A stretch of 64,000 nt of DNA. Source: Lutimaribacter pacificus. GTDB lineage: Bacteria; Pseudomonadota; Alphaproteobacteria; Rhodobacterales; Rhodobacteraceae. Positions 50,001 through 58,755 of the stretch are shown piece by piece. A program made the position numbers and the translations under genes. A model generated the notes under the pieces. The model saw only the letters and a program-made list of their open reading frames with translations, was not told the origin of the DNA and searched no databases. Within the stretch, counting starts at the first letter, position 1, and every line of letters starts with the position of its first letter. The stretch spans positions 372,001 through 436,000 of the forward strand of contig NZ_FQZZ01000002.1 in assembly GCF_900142185.1 (NCBI RefSeq). Reading direction: 5' to 3'.

Positions 50001-52445
50001 GAAAACCTCGTCGATCTGCCCGTGACACAGGAATGGGGTGCCGGCGTCTATGTCGCTGCACAGGCGATCCGCCCGATGGATGCCGGGGCGGGCCGCAACC
50101 CCGCCCGCGCGCTGGGGCTGGCCCATGCCTCCGTCGATCCCGGCGACAGGCTGCTGTCGGTCGCCATCGACGCGCCCGCCCGCGCCGATCCGCGCGGGCC
50201 GCTTTCGGCCACCGTGCAGGTGGATGGCGTGGCCGCGGGCGATACCGCCCATGTCACCCTTGCCGCCGTCGACCTGGGTATCCTGAACCTCACCGGGTTC
50301 CAGGCCCCGGATCCCGGCGGGCATTATTTCGGCCAGCGCCGCCTCGGGGTCGAGATCCGCGATGTCTATGGCCGGCTGATCGACGGGCTGAACGGCGCGC
50401 TGGGCCAGGTCCGCTCGGGCGGCGACGCGGGTAACGCGATGCAGATGCAAAGCCCGCCCCCGACCGGGGAACTGGTCGCCTTCTTCACAGGCCCCGTCAC
50501 CGTGGATGCCGATGGCCGGGCCGGGATCGCCTTCGACCTGCCCGATTTCAACGGCACCGTGCGGCTGATGGCGATCGCCTGGACCCCGCGCGCGGTGGGG
50601 CAGGCGCAGGCCGACGTGCTGGTGGCCGACCCGGTGGTCGTCACCGCCAGCCTGCCGCGCTTTCTTGCGCCGGGGGACGAAAGCCGCCTGCTGCTCGAAA
50701 TCGTCCATGCCAGCGGCCCGGCGGGCCGGATGGGGCTGGACGTGACAGCGCAGGGCGTCAGCCTCGACGCCGCCGCGATCCCCTCGGGCGTCACGCTGGA
50801 GCCGCAGGGCAAGCAGACCCTGTCGATCCCGCTCACCGCGGGCGAGGCGGGCGATCATACCCTGCGCGTCGCGCTGACCACACCGGACGGCCGGCAACTG
50901 ACCAAGGCGCTGACGCTGGCGGTGCGCGCCAACGATCCGGCCGTGTCCGAAACGCGGCAGATCACGCTCGATCCCGGCCAGACGCTCAGCTTCGACGCCG
51001 ACATGCTGGCCGGTTTCCGCGCGGGCACCGGGCAGGCGGTGCTGTCCGCCGGGCCGCTGGCCACGCTCGACGTGCCGGACCTGCTGACGCAGCTCGATCG
51101 CTACCCCTATGGCTGCACCGAACAGGTGGCCAGCCAGGCGCTGCCGCTGCTCTACCTCTCCTCGGTGGCCGAGCCGCTGGGGCTGGGCGATACCGCCCGC
51201 ATCCGCACCCGCATCGCGCAGGCCGTCGACCGCATCCTGACCCGGCAGGCGCCCGGCGGCGGCTTCGGCCTCTGGCGGGCCGGGGACGGGGATTTCTGGC
51301 TCGATGCCTATGTCACCGATTTCCTCTCGCGCGCCCGCGCGCAGGGGCAGGAGGTGCCCGACCGTGCCTTCCGCATGGCGCTCGACAACCTGCGCAACCG
51401 CGTCAACTATGCCGCCGATTTCGACAGCGGCGGCGAGGCGCTGGCCTATGCCCTGCTGGTGCTGGCACGCGAAGGCGCGGCGGCCATGGGCGACCTGCGC
51501 TATTACGCCGACGAAAAGGCCGACAGCTTCGCCACGCCCCTTGCCGCGGCCCAGCTTGCCGCCGCGCTGGCCGCCTATGGCGACCAGGCCCGCGCCGACG
51601 CGATGTTCGCCGTGGCCGCGCGCAAGCTCGCCCCGCGGCTGGCCACGCCCTCCGCCCCCGAATGGCGCATCGACTACGGCACCGACCTGCGCGACGCCGC
51701 GGGCGTTCTGGCGCTCGCGGCCGAGGCCGGAAGCACCGCCATCGACCGCCCCGCGCTGATCGCCCATATCGGCACGCGCACCGCGCAGATGTCCACGCAA
51801 GAGGCCGCCTGGACCCTGATGGCCGCCCGCGCGCTGGTGGACGATCCCGCCGCTACCGGCCTGACGCTGAACGGCACCGCCCTGCAGGGCCCGCTGCTGC
51901 GCCGGTTCGGCGACGACCTGACCGGGGGCATCGCACTGTCGAACACCGCCGATGCGCCGACGCGGGTGACCCTCAGCACCATCGGCGTGCCGCGCCAGCC
52001 CGCCCCGGCGGGCGGCTACGGCTATGGTATCGAACGCAGCTATTACGACCTCGACGGTGCCGCCATCGACCCCACGCAGGTGGCGGCGGGCACCCGCATG
52101 GTCGCCGTGCTGCGCGTCACGCCCTTCCAGGACATCGGCGCGCGGCTGATGGTGAACGACCCGCTGCCCGCCGGGTTCGAGATCGACAACCCCAACCTGC
52201 TGCGCTCGGGCGATATCCGCGCGCTCGACTGGCTCGACCCGCCCGAGGCGCAATATACCGAGTTCCGCGCCGACCGTTTCCTCGCCGCGGTCGACTGGCG
52301 CTCGGACGCGCCCTTTACGCTGGCCTATATCGTCCGCGCGATCAGCCCCGGCCGCTACCATCACCCCGCCGCCACGGTCGAGGACATGTACCGCCCGCAA
52401 TACCGCGCCCGCACCGACACGGGCGAGGTGCGGATCGGGGGCTAA
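47022..52445 (+). CDS. Alpha-2-macroglobulin family protein with PAN domain and thioester
   Basis: 1807 residues. The signal peptide MRHIAARLSVLVLTLLPLAAMA is followed by a PAN/apple-like disulfide module at about 45-85 (SYEACERACRADARCTAFTFN), then MG domains (VDLFLATDRGAYRAGEVIHATA is a clear MG2 start), the bait/A2M domain (PDFNGTVRLMAIAWT) and the thioester motif YGCTEQ (Cys1365 to Gln1368). A helical thioester domain follows (GGFGLWRAGDGDFWLDAYV). Bacterial A2Ms trap invading proteases in the periplasm. pbpC follows after 9 bp, as in E. coli yfhM-pbpC. No lipobox is visible. Confidence 0.94.
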   Translation: MRHIAARLSVLVLTLLPLAAMAQDRAFVPGERFVVTRDVDFYGADLQALFDTSYEACERACRADARCTAFTFNTRSNACFPKSAIDSRQPYAGAWSAERRGTPAGVTTRAAQRAADLAYLGDRALTQARELAAGIGRMHPSGQFTLQQLNDAAQDRRAAGDHLNALRWTGGALAHEDSSPLWAEYARLGLLAQPENNSPAYRQRALPAAVNAYLRAGNGPEQVNALAILARALEANNRGRDMIPALRLAQSIRPRDDLADLLDDAIGKYGFRITGNRVESDLAAPRICAEFSEPLARGGVDYADYVRLPSPTMAVRAEGRDLCVEGLDHGQRYSLTFRAGLPDAVGEALTRDVPLRLYVRDRAPSVVFPGRAYVLPRGAGVALPVQTVNLDTLDLVLHRVDDRNLLRAMQQGFFGGRLSQWQRREFTGDVGQEVWRGQGQVENRLNTDMTTRLPMGDIVAGMAPGLYALVASVPGVDGYDDPGAAQWFVLSDLGLTTLSGVDGLHVMVRGLGDAEPRAGVTVSLLSRANRVLGTAETDAAGHALFPAGLTRGTGGAEPALVTVRDGQDDMAFLSLTDPAFDLSDRGVEGREAAPPVDLFLATDRGAYRAGEVIHATALARDGQAQAITGLPLTAILTRPDGVEYSRTLGTGDVAGGHVFALPVGETAPRGTWRLELRADPDAPALAATDLLVEDFLPERIDFDLSLPDGPLDPGTAPAVTVDARYLFGAPGADLGVEGTLRLLPARRLAAHPGYLFGRYDDPFRGRAATLDSTRTDAQGRATLPLQFPDTGDYSGPSEARLTLRVTEGSGRPVERQIARDLAARGALIGIRPAFDEVLDEGASAEFALIATTPALPVDWVLNRVETRYQWYSQNGDWNWEPVTTRSRVAQGSATLGADPVTVSAPVDWGRYELVVESTGAAYTASSVDFHAGWYAPANPATTPDMLAVSLDRPAYRAGDTARLRVVPRAPGKALVTVMSNRVIAMQMVDLSEGENLVDLPVTQEWGAGVYVAAQAIRPMDAGAGRNPARALGLAHASVDPGDRLLSVAIDAPARADPRGPLSATVQVDGVAAGDTAHVTLAAVDLGILNLTGFQAPDPGGHYFGQRRLGVEIRDVYGRLIDGLNGALGQVRSGGDAGNAMQMQSPPPTGELVAFFTGPVTVDADGRAGIAFDLPDFNGTVRLMAIAWTPRAVGQAQADVLVADPVVVTASLPRFLAPGDESRLLLEIVHASGPAGRMGLDVTAQGVSLDAAAIPSGVTLEPQGKQTLSIPLTAGEAGDHTLRVALTTPDGRQLTKALTLAVRANDPAVSETRQITLDPGQTLSFDADMLAGFRAGTGQAVLSAGPLATLDVPDLLTQLDRYPYGCTEQVASQALPLLYLSSVAEPLGLGDTARIRTRIAQAVDRILTRQAPGGGFGLWRAGDGDFWLDAYVTDFLSRARAQGQEVPDRAFRMALDNLRNRVNYAADFDSGGEALAYALLVLAREGAAAMGDLRYYADEKADSFATPLAAAQLAAALAAYGDQARADAMFAVAARKLAPRLATPSAPEWRIDYGTDLRDAAGVLALAAEAGSTAIDRPALIAHIGTRTAQMSTQEAAWTLMAARALVDDPAATGLTLNGTALQGPLLRRFGDDLTGGIALSNTADAPTRVTLSTIGVPRQPAPAGGYGYGIERSYYDLDGAAIDPTQVAAGTRMVAVLRVTPFQDIGARLMVNDPLPAGFEIDNPNLLRSGDIRALDWLDPPEAQYTEFRADRFLAAVDWRSDAPFTLAYIVRAISPGRYHHPAATVEDMYRPQYRARTDTGEVRIGG

Positions 52446-52454
52446 GGCCCCGCC

Positions 52455-54494
52455 ATGCGGCGCGCGGGCCGCCTCCTGTTCCTCGCGGTGGCGCTGCTGC
52501 TGGGCGCCGCCGCCGCGCGCGATGCCGCCGACGCCTGGATCGACGCCACCCGCCTGCCGCTGCTGCCGGTGGCGCAGTCGGTGGAGATCCGCGACCGCAA
52601 CGGCACGCTTTTGCGCGCCTACCCGGTCGCGGACGGGCGCTGGCGGCTGGGCGCGCAGCCCGCGCAGGTCGACCCGGCCTATCTTGCCATGCTGATCGCC
52701 TATGAGGACCGGCGCTTTGCCACCCATGCCGGGATCGACCCGCGCGCGCTTTTGCGCGCCGCGGCGCAGGCGGCGTGGCACGGGCGGGTGGTGTCGGGCG
52801 GCTCGACCCTGACGATGCAGGTGGCGCGGCTGCTCGAGGGCACCGGCACCGGCCGCTGGCAGGGCAAGCTGCGGCAGATGCGCGTCGCGCTGGCGCTCGA
52901 GCGGCGGCTGCCCAAGGACCGGATACTGTCGCTCTACCTGACGCTGGCGCCCTTCGGCGGCAATCTCGAAGGGGTGCGCGCCGCCACGCTGTCGTGGTTC
53001 GGCAAGGAACCCGGCCGCCTGACGCCCGCGCAGGCCGCGCTGCTGGTCGCCCTGCCGCAATCGCCCGAAACCCGCCGCCCCGACCGCGCCCATCCCGCCG
53101 CCCGCGCCGCGCGCGACCGGGTGCTGGCGCGGATGGAACGGGCCGGCATCCTGTCGCCCGACACTGCTGCCGCGGCGCGCTCCGAACCCGTGCCCACCCT
53201 GCGCCGCCCCTTCCCGATGCTGGCGCCGCACCTGGGCGACCGGCTGCGGCTGGCCGATCCCGCCCGGCAACGCCACGACGTCACGCTCGATGCCCGCCTG
53301 CAATCCGCGTTCGAGGATCTGGCGCAGGGCGCCCTGCGCGGCCGCCCGCCGCACCTCTCCGTGGCGATCCTTGCCGCCGATCACCGCAACGGCGAGATCC
53401 TCGCCGCAATAGGCTCGCCCGATTACGCGCCCGGCCGCAGGCAGGGCTTTGTCGATATGACACGGGCGCTGCGCTCGCCCGGCTCGACGCTCAAACCGCT
53501 GGTCTACGCGCTGGCCTTCGACCAGGGCCTTGCCCATCCGCAAACCCTGATTGCCGACCGCGCCACCGATTTCGGCGGCTACGCGCCGCAGAATTTCGAC
53601 GGCGCGTTCCGGGGCGAGCTGACCGTGGCCGAGGCGCTGCGCCTGTCGCTCAACATTCCCGCCGTCGCGCTGACCGACGCGCTGGGCCCCGCGCGCCTGC
53701 TGGCCGCCATCGAAGGCGCGGGCGCGACCCCGGTGATCCCCGGCGGCAAACCGGGGCTGGCCGTGGCGCTGGGCGGCCTCGGGCTGACGCTGCACGACCT
53801 GGTGCAGCTTTACGCCGGGCTGGGCAATGGCGGCCGGGCGGTCCCGCTGCACAGCCACGGCCCAGCGCAGCCCCCGCGCAGGCTGATCAGCGCGCGCGCG
53901 GCATGGTCGGTGGGCGATATCCTGTCGGGCCTCGCCCCGCCGCCCGGCAGCCCGGCGCTGCGGCTGGCCTACAAGACCGGCACCTCCTACGGGCACCGCG
54001 ACGCCTGGGCGGTGGGGTTCGACGGGCGGCACGTGATCGGTGTCTGGATGGGCCGCGCCGACGGCACCCCGGTTCCCGGCGCCTTCGGCGGCGAGATCGC
54101 CGCGCCCCTGCTGTTCCGCGCCTTCTCGCGGCTCAAATCGCGGCCCGATCCGCTGCCGCCGCCCCCCGCCGATACGCTGCTTGTCCCGACCGACCGGCTG
54201 CCGCCGCCGCTGCAACAGTTTCGCCCGCGCAACGCCAGCTTCGCCCCCGCGCCCGACGCGCCGAAACTGGCCTTCCCGCCCGATGGTGCGCGGCTCGATC
54301 TGGGCGGGCTGCCGCTGGTGCTGAAACTGCGCGACGGGGCCGCGCCGTTCACCGTGCTGGCCAACGGCATGCCGGTCGCCATCCGGCAGCACGGGCGCGA
54401 GATCACGCTGCCGCCCCCCGGCGTGGGCTATCTTACCCTGTCGGTGATCGACGCGCAGGGCCGCGCCGCCCGCGCGGCGATCCGGGTCGAATAA
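52455..54494 (+). CDS. pbpC: Penicillin-binding protein 1C
   Basis: 679 residues, class A PBP. The glycosyltransferase domain has YEDRRFATHAGID, GGSTLTMQ and the KDRILSLYLTLAPFGGN region. The transpeptidase has SPGSTLKP (Ser344, Lys347), SLN (LRLSLNIPAV) and KTGTS (Lys507). The C-terminal ~90 residues form the PbpC-specific Ig-like domain. The N-terminal helix MRRAGRLLFLAVALLLGAAAA anchors it in the inner membrane. It is coupled to the alpha-2-macroglobulin gene, consistent with repair of the wall when proteases are trapped. Confidence 0.95.
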   Translation: MRRAGRLLFLAVALLLGAAAARDAADAWIDATRLPLLPVAQSVEIRDRNGTLLRAYPVADGRWRLGAQPAQVDPAYLAMLIAYEDRRFATHAGIDPRALLRAAAQAAWHGRVVSGGSTLTMQVARLLEGTGTGRWQGKLRQMRVALALERRLPKDRILSLYLTLAPFGGNLEGVRAATLSWFGKEPGRLTPAQAALLVALPQSPETRRPDRAHPAARAARDRVLARMERAGILSPDTAAAARSEPVPTLRRPFPMLAPHLGDRLRLADPARQRHDVTLDARLQSAFEDLAQGALRGRPPHLSVAILAADHRNGEILAAIGSPDYAPGRRQGFVDMTRALRSPGSTLKPLVYALAFDQGLAHPQTLIADRATDFGGYAPQNFDGAFRGELTVAEALRLSLNIPAVALTDALGPARLLAAIEGAGATPVIPGGKPGLAVALGGLGLTLHDLVQLYAGLGNGGRAVPLHSHGPAQPPRRLISARAAWSVGDILSGLAPPPGSPALRLAYKTGTSYGHRDAWAVGFDGRHVIGVWMGRADGTPVPGAFGGEIAAPLLFRAFSRLKSRPDPLPPPPADTLLVPTDRLPPPLQQFRPRNASFAPAPDAPKLAFPPDGARLDLGGLPLVLKLRDGAAPFTVLANGMPVAIRQHGREITLPPPGVGYLTLSVIDAQGRAARAAIRVE

Positions 54495-54509
54495 CGGGGC
54501 GGCGTGGCG

Positions 54510-55763
54510 TCACGGTACCGGGCCGAACCGCAGCCGCCCAAGGCCATAGCCAAGCAGCCCCAGGCAGGCCAGCGCCCCGACCGCATAGGGCGCATGCAGC
54601 GCCGCCTCGCGCCCGATCGTCGGCTCCAGCCCGGCCACCAGCGCCCCCGCGCCAAGCGCGCCAAAGGGCATCGCCCCCCAGCCGAAAAAGCGATAGACGG
54701 AATTGACCCGCCCAAGCAGCGCGTCGGGGATCAGCCGTTGCCGGTAACTTACCGTCACCACGTTCCACAGCATCCCCGCCGCCGCCTCCAGGAACAGCGC
54801 CAGCCCGGCCAGGATCACCGAACCGGACAGCGCCAGAAGCGCATGGACCAGCGCGAAAACACCCAGCGCCGCGATCAGGCTGGCCCGCATCCCGATGCGC
54901 CGCGCGATCCATGGCGATGCCAGCCCGCCCAGCACACCCCCCGTCGCCCCGACCGTCAGCAGTAGGCCGTACCCGGCGGCGGACAGGCCAAGGATTTCCT
55001 GCGCGTAAAGCACCAGGATCGTCATGCCGCCGACGAACACCGCGTTGATCGCCCCCAGCATGACCGCAAGGCGCAGGATCGCCGGATTTCGCCGCATCCA
55101 TCCCATGCCCTCCAGCAGCGCCGCCCGGAAACGGCCACCCGCCTGCGCCTTTTTCGGCGGCAGGGCGATCATCCAGATCAGCGCGGCCGACAGCGCATAG
55201 ACCGAGGCATCGACCCCGAAGGGCAGGGCGACCGAATAGGCGATCAGCACCCCCGCCAGCGGCGGGCCGACGAATTGCCCGGTGACCTGCTCGGCGCTCC
55301 ACATCTGGCCGTTCGCCTGCTCCAGGTCTCCCGGCGCAACGATCGAGGGCAGCACCGTCTGGGCGGCATTGTCGCGGATCACCTCTGCCGATCCGAACAG
55401 GAAGGCGATCAGCACCAGCGACAGGATCGCCCCGGCCCCGCCGCCCTCCGGCACCGGCAGCGCGGTCATCGAAAAGACCATGCCGACGGTGCACAGCATC
55501 AGGCCCATGCGCACCAGGTCGGCGCGCAGCATCAGAAGCCGGCGGTCGACCCGGTCCGTCCAGACGCCCGCCGGCAGCGCGAAAAGCAGCCAGGGCAGCC
55601 GCTGCGCCGTGGCCACCGCCGAGATCAGCAGCGGATCATGCGTCAGCAGCGTCGCCAGCCAGGGCAGCGCGACCATCGAGATCCCGTCCCCCAGGTTGGA
55701 GACCGAGCTTGCCGAAAACAGCATCCGGTAGTTCCGGTTCGTCCTCAAAAGGGTCGCGCGCAT
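54510..55763 (-). CDS. MFS transporter (EntS-like, MFS_3)
   Basis: 417 residues with about twelve membrane helices. RTNRNYRMLFSASSVSNLGDGISMVALPWLA is the MFS_3/enterobactin-exporter-type opening, and GVWTDRVDRRLLMLRADLVR is the loop 2-3 motif. It is a likely drug or siderophore exporter with unknown substrate. Among several in-frame ATGs, 55763 has GGAGGGATCGGG right before it. Its upstream region contains the CGCGCGGTTT repeat cluster. The stop lies 15 bp from the end of pbpC. Confidence 0.87.
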   Translation of the reverse strand: MRATLLRTNRNYRMLFSASSVSNLGDGISMVALPWLATLLTHDPLLISAVATAQRLPWLLFALPAGVWTDRVDRRLLMLRADLVRMGLMLCTVGMVFSMTALPVPEGGGAGAILSLVLIAFLFGSAEVIRDNAAQTVLPSIVAPGDLEQANGQMWSAEQVTGQFVGPPLAGVLIAYSVALPFGVDASVYALSAALIWMIALPPKKAQAGGRFRAALLEGMGWMRRNPAILRLAVMLGAINAVFVGGMTILVLYAQEILGLSAAGYGLLLTVGATGGVLGGLASPWIARRIGMRASLIAALGVFALVHALLALSGSVILAGLALFLEAAAGMLWNVVTVSYRQRLIPDALLGRVNSVYRFFGWGAMPFGALGAGALVAGLEPTIGREAALHAPYAVGALACLGLLGYGLGRLRFGPVP

Positions 55764-55868
55764 CCCGATCCCTCCAAAGGGCTGGTCATCCATCCCGGCA
55801 ACCATACCCGGCCCGAAGGGGGGTGCAACCGGCGCCGCGCCGGTGATCTGCGACAGACAAAGGTTAAC

Positions 55869-56055
55869 ACCGCGCGGTTTTGCGGCGGGATCGCGCGGTT
55901 TCGAACCGATGGGGTAACATGCTACCGCGATCCGGCGGTTTCGGCCCCGCATGGCCGGGCCGAAGCCGGCAAAACCGCGCGCCTTGCGGCCCGAACCGCG
56001 CGGTTTGCGTTAAGCTTTCGGCAGGAAGTGCACGGTTTCACCGGCAAACCGCGCG
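55869..56055. repeat. Cluster of CGCGCGGTTT / AAACCGCGCG repeats
   Basis: Exact copies of the 10-mer at 55871-55880, 55892-55901 and 55997-56006, and inverted at 55972-55981 and 56046-56055, plus a degenerate copy at 55933-55941. Two copies are embedded in palindromes, ACCGCGCGGT (55869-55878) and AACCGCGCGGTT (55994-56005). Spacing is irregular, unlike CRISPR. The location upstream of the exporter suggests an operator array. Confidence 0.7.
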
Positions 56056-56087
56056 ATTAACCTTGTTTCGCGCCCCGGTTTCCTCTC

Positions 56088-56145
56088 TCGGGAAATATCC
56101 TCGGGGGAGTCCCCGAAGGGGACGGGGGGCAGACAGCCCCCCTCC
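56088..56145. repeat. Dispersed intergenic hairpin element (inverted copy)
   Basis: TTCCTCTCTCGGGAAATATC then a GGGGGAGTCCCC / GGGGAC hairpin region and GGGGGGCAGACAGCCCCCC. It carries the same GGGAAATATC core as 15456-15490 in reverse, just beyond the stop of the thiolase gene. Confidence 0.6.
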
Positions 56146-56156
56146 CAGCGGCCCGG

Positions 56157-57335
56157 TCAGAGCCGCTCGATGGCCAGCGCGATGCCCTGTCCGCCGCCGA
56201 TGCACATCGTCATCAGCGCCTTGCTGCCGCCGGTGCGCTCCAGCTCGTACATCGCCTTTACCGTGATGATGCAGCCGGTCGCGCCCACCGGGTGTCCCAG
56301 CGCGATGGCGCCGCCATTGGGGTTTACCCTGGCCGGGTCCAGCCCCAGCCCCCGGTTCACCGCGATCGCCTGCGCGGCGAAGGCTTCGTTCGATTCGATC
56401 ACGTCGAAATCGGTGATCTTCAGCCCGGTCCGCGCCAGCAGGTTTTCCACCGCCGGCACCGGCCCGATGCCCATCACCTCGGGCCGCACGCCCGCGTGGG
56501 CATAGCCGAGCACGCGGAATTTCGGTTTCAGCCCAGCGGCTTGCGCCGCGCCTGCCCGGGCCAGGACGATGGCCGCCGCACCGTCGTTGATGCCGCTGGC
56601 GTTACCGGCCGTCACGCTGCCGTCCTTGCGGAACGCCGGGCGCAGCCCCGCCAGCGCCTCGGCGGTCGAGGCCTTGGGATGCTCGTCGGTGTCGAACGGC
56701 ACCATGTCGCGCTTCACCTTCACCTCGACCGGCACGATCTGTTCCTTGAAATGGCCCGCTTCAATCGCCGCGGCGGCGCGGTTCTGGCTTTCCAGCGCAA
56801 AGGCGTCCTGATCCTCGCGGGTGACGTCGTGTTCGGCCGCCACGTTCTCGGCGGTGATGCCCATGTGGCCGGTGCCGAAGGGGCAGTTCAGCGCGCCCAG
56901 CATCATGTCGAGCGTCCTGATATCGCCCATCTTGGCGCCCCAGCGCTGATCCTGGTTGATATAGGGGCTGCGCGACATCGCCTCGGCCCCGCCCGCCAGC
57001 GCGAAATCGGCGTCGCCCAGCATCAGCGATTGGGTGGCCGACACGATGGCCTGCGCGCCCGAGCCGCAGAGCCGGTTGACGTTCATCGCCGGGGTGGTGT
57101 CGGGGATGCCGGCCTGGATCGCGGCCACGCGGGAAAGATACATGTCGCGCGGTTCGGTGTTGATGACATGGCCGAACATGACATGGCCGATCTGCCCGCC
57201 CTCGACGCCGGCGCGTTCCATCGCCGCCCGGGCCGCCACGGTGGCGGTTTCGATGGGCGGGGTGCCGGCCAGGCTGCCGCCGAATGTGCCGATGGCGGTG
57301 CGTGCGCCGCCGAGGATGACGATATCGTCGCTCAT
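56157..57335 (-). CDS. Acetyl-CoA C-acyltransferase (thiolase)
   Basis: 392 residues. The nucleophile is Cys90 (NVNRLCGSGAQA), followed by NGGAIALGHPVGATG (His) and the second cysteine in MCIGGGQG near the C-terminus, the complete thiolase set. It could work in beta-oxidation or in acetoacetyl-CoA formation for polyhydroxybutyrate; no phaB or fadB neighbour decides between them. The start follows AGGAGGGAAATC. It lies 93 bp downstream of the class II aldolase gene's end on the same strand. Confidence 0.94.
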   Translation of the reverse strand: MSDDIVILGGARTAIGTFGGSLAGTPPIETATVAARAAMERAGVEGGQIGHVMFGHVINTEPRDMYLSRVAAIQAGIPDTTPAMNVNRLCGSGAQAIVSATQSLMLGDADFALAGGAEAMSRSPYINQDQRWGAKMGDIRTLDMMLGALNCPFGTGHMGITAENVAAEHDVTREDQDAFALESQNRAAAAIEAGHFKEQIVPVEVKVKRDMVPFDTDEHPKASTAEALAGLRPAFRKDGSVTAGNASGINDGAAAIVLARAGAAQAAGLKPKFRVLGYAHAGVRPEVMGIGPVPAVENLLARTGLKITDFDVIESNEAFAAQAIAVNRGLGLDPARVNPNGGAIALGHPVGATGCIITVKAMYELERTGGSKALMTMCIGGGQGIALAIERL

Positions 57336-57428
57336 GATTTCCCTCCTGATGAGTCGTTCCGCCAGACCCTAACGCCGTGCCGCGCCGGATGGCAGGGGAA
57401 ACGTTCCGTCACGTCAGGCCGCGCGGCC

Positions 57429-58184
57429 TCAGCTGGCGTAGGTCGATCCCTCTTCGTCCAGGATCGCCTTAAGCTCGGCCAGGTGCCTTTCGTCCTGTTC
57501 GGGATAGGTCTCCAGCTCGGTCGCGGTCTTTTCCGCGATCTCGTCGGACAGCACGCGCAGCGGCCGGCCGGTTTGCAGCGCGCGGATATAGGTTTCGGCG
57601 GCGCGTTCGAAATAATACATCCGGTTGAAGGTTTCGGCCACGGTCCGCCCGATCACCAGCACGCCGTGATTGCCCATGATCATGACACGTTTTTTCGGAT
57701 CGTCGAACAGCCGCGCGCAGCGTTCGCCCTCGTCCCCGAAAGCCAGCCCGCCATAGCCGTCGTCGATGACGTAGCGGTTGAAGAAGGTGGCGCAGTTCTG
57801 GTCGATGGGCGGCAGGCGGCTGTCGGCAAGGGATGCCAGAACCGTGGCATGGATCGAATGCACATGCATCGCGCAGCGCGCGTGCGGGCAATGGCGGTGG
57901 ATGCCGCCATGCAGGCCCCAGGCGGTCGGGTCGGGGGCATTCGGGCCTTCCAGCGTTTCGGGGTCGTTGGCATCCACCACGATCAGGTCGGATGCGCGGA
58001 TGCGGCTGAAATGCACCTGGTTGGGGTTCATCAGGAACCTTGTGCCCTCCTCGTTGATCGCCAGCGAAAAGTGGTTGGCCACCGCCTCGTGCATGTTCAG
58101 CCGCGCGGTCCAGCGAAAGGCGGCGGCAAGGTCCACGCGCTCCTGCCAGTGATCCATGTTGGGTTTGAGGTTCGTCACGCTCAT
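57429..58184 (-). CDS. Class II aldolase/adducin family protein
   Basis: 251 residues. It has the zinc site of class II aldolases: HRHCPHARCAMHVHSIHATV supplies two His of an HxH, and a further His occurs in IMGNHGVLVIG. Members cleave sugar phosphates or decarboxylate hydroxy acids; the substrate is not predictable. It lies 3 bp downstream of the VOC protein gene on the minus strand, so the two are co-transcribed, probably with the thiolase gene. Confidence 0.9.
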   Translation of the reverse strand: MSVTNLKPNMDHWQERVDLAAAFRWTARLNMHEAVANHFSLAINEEGTRFLMNPNQVHFSRIRASDLIVVDANDPETLEGPNAPDPTAWGLHGGIHRHCPHARCAMHVHSIHATVLASLADSRLPPIDQNCATFFNRYVIDDGYGGLAFGDEGERCARLFDDPKKRVMIMGNHGVLVIGRTVAETFNRMYYFERAAETYIRALQTGRPLRVLSDEIAEKTATELETYPEQDERHLAELKAILDEEGSTYAS

Positions 58185-58187
58185 CGT

Positions 58188-58628
58188 TCAGGTTCCTTGT
58201 CTGGTTTCCGGTTTCGGCAGGCTGGCCACCCAGGCATAGCCGTTGTCGCACAGGATGCAGGTTTCGCGCAGCCCGTGGGGCTTGTCGGTGGGCGGTTGCA
58301 GCACCGTCGCGCCGCGCGCATCGGCGCGGGCGGCGGCGGTGTCGGGATCGGTGTCGTAAAGGCGGATCTCGATACCCGCCCCGCGCGGCGGGGTTTCCGG
58401 CAGCAGGCCCAGCAGCGGGTGGCTGCGATAGGTGCCGTCGGCATGGATCTGCATGACCTGGGTGCCATAGGTCAGGATGGCGAAATCGGCGCTGACGCGG
58501 TGCGCGCCCATCCCGAACACATCGCGCAGGAAATCCACCTGCGCGGGTACGTCGCGCACCAGCAGGTTCAGCCCGATGCCGCGCAGCGCGGCGCCGAAGG
58601 CGTCGGCGCCCACCGTTTCGTAATCCAT
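58188..58628 (-). CDS. VOC (glyoxalase-like) family protein
   Basis: 146 residues forming two beta-alpha-beta-beta-beta units: IGLNLLVRDVPAQVDFLRDVFG and AGIEIRLYDTDPDTAAARADARGATV. It ends TCILCDNGYAWVASLPKPE. Metal ligands are not fully obvious, so it may be an enzyme or a binding protein. ATG 58628 (MDYETVGADAF) is preferred over the upstream start. It is the first gene of the aldolase cluster and divergent from amn. Confidence 0.83.
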   Translation of the reverse strand: MDYETVGADAFGAALRGIGLNLLVRDVPAQVDFLRDVFGMGAHRVSADFAILTYGTQVMQIHADGTYRSHPLLGLLPETPPRGAGIEIRLYDTDPDTAAARADARGATVLQPPTDKPHGLRETCILCDNGYAWVASLPKPETRQGT

Positions 58629-58755
58629 TGCCGTGCTCCTGTTCCCGATGACGGGCAGCTTCCGGTGGCGGGCGGCGGGGGTCAACGGCTGACATCAAAG
58701 TTGATCTTCCCCGCACGACCTGTTCCATTGGCCAAAAGGCAGGAAGGATCGCCCG

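Larger units (their letters stand above)
55764..56156. other. 393-bp gene-free region upstream of the MFS gene
   Basis: No credible coding frame. It contains the CGCGCGGTTT repeat cluster (55869-56055), a palindrome AACCGCGCGGTT, and an intergenic hairpin element at 56088-56145 next to the thiolase 3' end. Confidence 0.75.

Noticed and set aside
45096-54392. A 3098-codon open frame on the minus strand antisense to the alpha-2-macroglobulin and pbpC genes
   Set aside because: Only its last 592 codons are the hybrid kinase. The rest mirrors the GC3-biased codons of the plus-strand genes and has low-complexity Gly/Arg/Gln/His composition without domains.
55869-56055. CRISPR-like interpretation of the CGCGCGGTTT cluster
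   Set aside because: Copies occur in both orientations with irregular spacing and no conserved long repeat.
55880-56266. A 128-codon open frame in the MFS-thiolase gap
   Set aside because: It runs through the repeat cluster and hairpin element into the thiolase 3' end, with Arg/Pro-rich composition and no ribosome binding site.
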